The notes beneath the pieces were generated by a model. That model made no database searches. It saw only the letters and a program-made list of their open reading frames with translations, and had not been told where the DNA came from. From an uncultured Alistipes sp. (lineage in GTDB: Bacteria > Bacteroidota > Bacteroidia > Bacteroidales > Rikenellaceae): a DNA stretch of 60,289 nucleotides. A program made the translations under genes and the position numbers. This document shows, one piece after another, positions 57,698 through 60,289 of the stretch. The stretch is taken from NCBI GenBank assembly GCA_900544265.1, contig UQUQ01000012.1, positions 1-60,289 on the forward strand. The letters are read 5' to 3'. Numbering within the stretch: the stretch's first letter is position 1; each line of letters opens with the position of its first letter.

Positions 57698-58021
57698 CTA
57701 AAGCCGGATTCTGTCTTTTACAACCTTCACAACCCTTACGACCTCATTGTTCCGGGGCCTGCCTGCGGGATATTTCAGCACCAGGCTATCCCCTCTCTGC
57801 GCCACAGGCAATCTATGCGTGGAGTATTCGCCTCTTATCGTATCACCCTGATACTCGAACTCATAGCAGACCGTCATCTTGAAACGGTTACCCCTCAACG
57901 GCCAGGTCTTCGTTTCATGCACATACGCTCTGACATATTCGTATTCCGTTGGCCGGCAACCCAATACCGGCAATAAAGATACGGAAAAAAGCAAAGCGAC
58001 GATTTTGGGGATTTTATTCAT
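57698..58021 (-). CDS. small lipoprotein of unknown function
   Basis: 107 residues from MNKIPKIVALLFSVSLLPVL at 58021; 58027 is also in frame. Lipobox VLGC followed by RPTEYEYVRAYVHETKTWPL. The remainder looks like a small beta barrel or sandwich (YEFEYQGDTIRGEYSTHRLP, GDSLVLKYPAGRPRNNEVVR). No family recognised. It lies 137 bp from each neighbouring gene of the cluster or less, so a shared transcript is possible. Confidence 0.6.
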   Translation of the reverse strand: MNKIPKIVALLFSVSLLPVLGCRPTEYEYVRAYVHETKTWPLRGNRFKMTVCYEFEYQGDTIRGEYSTHRLPVAQRGDSLVLKYPAGRPRNNEVVRVVKVVKDRIRL

Positions 58022-58133
58022 ATCCATAAACCTTGAGTTACACGCTACTACCGTATTTGAACCGCATCCAGTCTATCCGCCGAACCGATACCCGCGGGCA
58101 AATCTGCCGGAACAAAGCGACAATCTGCCACCG

Positions 58134-58547
58134 TCACTGCCATCGTCCATATTTTTTATCATATATGGCAAAAGACCGGTTATTGACAACGATGGAATCC
58201 GATCCCGGCATCTTTTCTATGCACATTCCGGTTTTGGCATAATGCAACAAAGGTTTGTTGGCGAGCAGCTGCAATATGCCCTCTCGGTCATCATACCGGT
58301 ATGGATATTCGACCGGCAAGACCTTGCTGAACAAAAGAGGTTCCGCCAATCTGATATGGAGACGTTCGTCCTTCACATCGACAATTTCCCCCGTAAATTC
58401 AGCCGCAGCAATCTCCCGCTTCGCCTCCTCGCAATGTTTTTTCATCGTTCGCATGTACCCGATACCGTAAGGCAGATAAAACACGGAATAAATCGTCAGC
58501 ATACAAACAACAACGACAGCGCCTGCAATTACAATTAAACGTTTCAT
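58134..58547 (-). CDS. membrane-anchored protein of unknown function
   Basis: 137 residues. One N-terminal membrane segment (about 3-25, RLIVIAGAVVVVCMLTIYSV), a charged helix (MKKHCEEAKREIAAAEF), then a small beta domain (GEIVDVKDERLHIRLAEPLL; SDSIVVNNRSFAIYDKKYGR). No family recognised. The size and gene arrangement are like those of lipoprotein or immunity-type accessory genes, but nothing in the sequence proves it. Confidence 0.6.
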   Translation of the reverse strand: MKRLIVIAGAVVVVCMLTIYSVFYLPYGIGYMRTMKKHCEEAKREIAAAEFTGEIVDVKDERLHIRLAEPLLFSKVLPVEYPYRYDDREGILQLLANKPLLHYAKTGMCIEKMPGSDSIVVNNRSFAIYDKKYGRWQ

Positions 58548-58642
58548 GGGATAAAAATCTATTGGTTGCCACCCTCCCTATTGTCATCGGCAACGCCCGC
58601 AGGCACGGTCAGACGGGTCATCCCGATGTTAATTGTTACAGA

Positions 58643-59230
58643 TTATTTTATGTTTTCCATCAACTCCCGAATCAGGTATACCCACAAATCCGGATTGATG
58701 GGGCACGGAGCGGTTATCGATGGCAGGCAATATTCCCCATACCGGTTATCATACTCGTCTTTTATAACGAAATAGGAGGGAACTCCAGCCATACAGGTTG
58801 CATCGGGGAGATCCGTTATCGGCTCCGCAGCATATCGTGTAAGATCAAATGCCTCTTTCAGCATTTGCCGGTCCGTTTCCGCCCTTTTCAACTCTTTTCT
58901 TTGTTTTCGGGATATGTGTCTCTTTCGCTTCAGCTGATCGATGATTGAATCGTGGTCGATTTTTTTCATACCGACAACATGGCAGGCACTGTCGATTGAT
59001 ACGACATATTCATTGCAGGCACTGTCCGAATGAATGACAATATAGTAATGCTCGTTCTTGAGTGAGTATATCATTTTTCTTCCTGTAATGGTCCCAAACC
59101 CGGACAATACAATATCCGCTTTGGCTCGACTTTCATCCAGAGAACGGGATAGTCCCGCAGTTTCCCCCTGTTGAGCGAAACAGCAGCTTGCCGCTACAAG
59201 AGCAAAACAAAGGATGATTATTCTTTTCAT
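58643..59230 (-). CDS. exported protein of unknown function
   Basis: 195 residues. Signal peptide MKRIIILCFALVAASCCFAQ; cleavage after FAQ is likely, although ASCC could act as a lipobox. The mature part has a beta region (MIYSLKNEHYYIVIHSDSAC) and a basic helix (IDQLKRKRHISRKQRKELKR), then SYFVIKDEYDNRYGEYCLPS. No family recognised. First gene of the small cluster; upstream 59231-59906 is non-coding. Confidence 0.62.
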   Translation of the reverse strand: MKRIIILCFALVAASCCFAQQGETAGLSRSLDESRAKADIVLSGFGTITGRKMIYSLKNEHYYIVIHSDSACNEYVVSIDSACHVVGMKKIDHDSIIDQLKRKRHISRKQRKELKRAETDRQMLKEAFDLTRYAAEPITDLPDATCMAGVPSYFVIKDEYDNRYGEYCLPSITAPCPINPDLWVYLIRELMENIK

Positions 59231-59906
59231 TGTAGGACTTGATTAGCCTTCAGATGTTATCATTTTGTCGCTCATACCCCTCCCGTATTTCCCATGCAGC
59301 AGGCATACGGCGAATGCGGATGATCCCGCATGCCAAATCTACTGAAAATAAGGCAATAATGCAAGTATCCGCAGTCAAAAATCTCCGTTTTGCATCCGCT
59401 CGGAATCACCTCGCGTGTTCACAGAACAAAAGAAGACGGCCGGCTAATACGGCGTGCTCTCGATATACGACAGCGGGAAGGCCATAGAAGTTCCCGTGAG
59501 CTACATGCGGGACGGCAGCAAAAACTTGAGTCCGTAATAAGCATGGATAATCAATGATTTACAAAATCAGCATCCGATTTTATAACCAAAAAAAATGCAA
59601 GGTCGGAGCATTGTCTATCCATTAAATACAATGGAGCCTTGGATCAACAAACTGACAAAAAATTCAACATCGAAGAATTAATTTTTGCCCAGAGGCGATG
59701 ATATTGATTAAGAAATTCCTATTTTGCAATCGAATAGAGAAAACTCCAAGATTAAAAAAAGCACATATTGAATTTATTATCGGGATGAAAAAGATTCTTA
59801 GATACTGTTTCAAAGAGTGTGTCTGGAGAAGGATAAATAAAAAAGTCTACAGATTTTTTAGATTTGTAGTGACGAACCAACAAAAACTAAAAAAGGAGTA
59901 GACTTT
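59231..59906. other. AT-rich non-coding stretch before the insertion sequence
   Basis: Only a short possible gene remnant (59448-59537) and, from about 59800, the probable left end of an IS256-type element are seen. A 67-codon plus-strand frame at 59698-59901 is very AT-rich and Lys/Arg/Phe-heavy and looks accidental. Confidence 0.5.
59448..59537 (+). pseudogene. possible C-terminal gene remnant
   Basis: Thirty codons with no start and a TAA immediately before read YGVLSIYDSGKAIEVPVSYM then RDGSKNLSP and a stop. The composition is protein-like and GC-richer than its surroundings, suggesting the tail of a gene broken by an insertion or deletion. No parent family recognised; chance is a real alternative. 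Confidence 0.25.
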
Positions 59907-60289
59907 ATGGTGTTGACAAAGGAACAACTTTCCGAATTAATATGCAAACATTCGGAGCGGGAAAATGGCCTTCAGGATCTGTTGGAGATCTTGTTGGAAA
60001 GTATGATGGTCTCGGAGCGCCGGGAATATCTCCGGGAAAACTCCGCATCGGGGAATAAATGCAACGGCTTCCGTCCGGGACATAGTTACGGTCATGGCCG
60101 TACGCTGACGTTCCGGATACCCCGAGATCGCTACGGGAACTTTCATCCCCGGATTCTGGCGATCCTGCGCCATCAGGAAGACGAATGCGAACGCCTTGCC
60201 GGAACACTGTATACGAAAGGTCTTACGCAGGAACAGGTCGGCGAGGTATTCCAGGATATCTATGGCGAGCACTACAGCAAGGCGAGCAT
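59801..60289 (+). mobile_element. IS256-family insertion sequence, left part
   Basis: Sequence from about GATACTGTTTCAAAGAGTGT (59801) to the window end: a short AT-rich leader, then the transposase. The left terminal repeat is guessed because the right end is outside the window. Confidence 0.6.
59907..60289 (+). CDS. IS256-family (Mutator-type) transposase, N-terminal part
   Basis: 127 codons to the window edge; the frame is still open. ATG 59907 has AAAAGGAG upstream at 59891. The protein starts MVLTKEQLSELICKH and contains the family landmarks GFRPGHSYGHGRTLTFRIPR (Transposase_mut N-terminal region), DRYGNFHPRILAIL, ERLAGTLYTKGLTQEQVGEV and FQDIYGEHYSKAS. The DDE catalytic core lies beyond the window. 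It would move the element by a cut-and-paste or copy-out mechanism. Confidence 0.92.
   Translation, partial: MVLTKEQLSELICKHSERENGLQDLLEILLESMMVSERREYLRENSASGNKCNGFRPGHSYGHGRTLTFRIPRDRYGNFHPRILAILRHQEDECERLAGTLYTKGLTQEQVGEVFQDIYGEHYSKAS

Noticed and set aside
59698..59901. 67-codon plus-strand gene before the transposase
   Set aside because: Extremely AT-rich, Lys/Arg/Phe-heavy translation, overlapping the probable left end of the insertion sequence; most likely accidental.

Overview
The window reads as a chromosomal segment of a gut-type Bacteroidota, most likely Alistipes or a close Rikenellaceae relative. This is inferred from several things: high GC, SusC/SusD and FecR/ECF-sigma genes, many lipoproteins with acidic residues after the lipid cysteine, promoters of the TTTG/TTG-N19/20-TAnnTTTG type, a carboxyspermidine polyamine route, a histidine-utilisation operon, and a probable cysteate synthase as expected of a sulfonolipid maker. 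No 16S gene is present, so the genus remains an inference.

Left part (1-10680) is mostly information processing: a partial tRNA-Asp, an operon with rsmD and a DUF3822 gene, a RecD-like helicase with a uracil-DNA-glycosylase-fold protein, a large unknown lipoprotein, mutS, and umuD-umuC. GC-rich tandem repeats follow umuC. From 10679 to 17134 (minus strand) lies a complete hut operon, ftcD-hutU-hutH-hutI, degrading histidine to glutamate. A TonB-dependent receptor with its own promoter follows.

From 19414 to 24288 (minus strand) sit cysteate synthase, carboxynorspermidine decarboxylase, a cysteine dioxygenase and carboxynorspermidine synthase, with a second repeat array in the middle. The dioxygenase and cysteate synthase could together form a cysteine-to-sulfite-to-cysteate route. 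tRNA-Lys follows. An 89-bp repeat that carries a transcription terminator occurs twice, about 1 kb apart, on either side of an AT-richer lipoprotein gene.

From 26107 to 49624 lies a large N-glycan (high-mannose) polysaccharide-utilisation locus. An ECF sigma factor (plus strand) is divergent from a FecR anti-sigma factor. Then, on the minus strand, come SusC with an STN domain, SusD, a GH18-like protein without the catalytic glutamate, two DUF1735 binding lipoproteins and a GH18 endo-beta-N-acetylglucosaminidase. After a strong terminator a second unit encodes GH20, GH130, GH92, a GH92-GH125 fusion and another GH92. Together these can free the glycan at the surface, import it, and trim it to mannose, mannose-1-phosphate and GlcNAc.

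The right part (49646-60289) has a TamL/TamB-like outer-membrane assembly pair, then four small AT-richer genes for exported or membrane-anchored proteins, a 0.7 kb non-coding stretch with a possible gene remnant, and the start of an IS256-family transposase cut by the window end.
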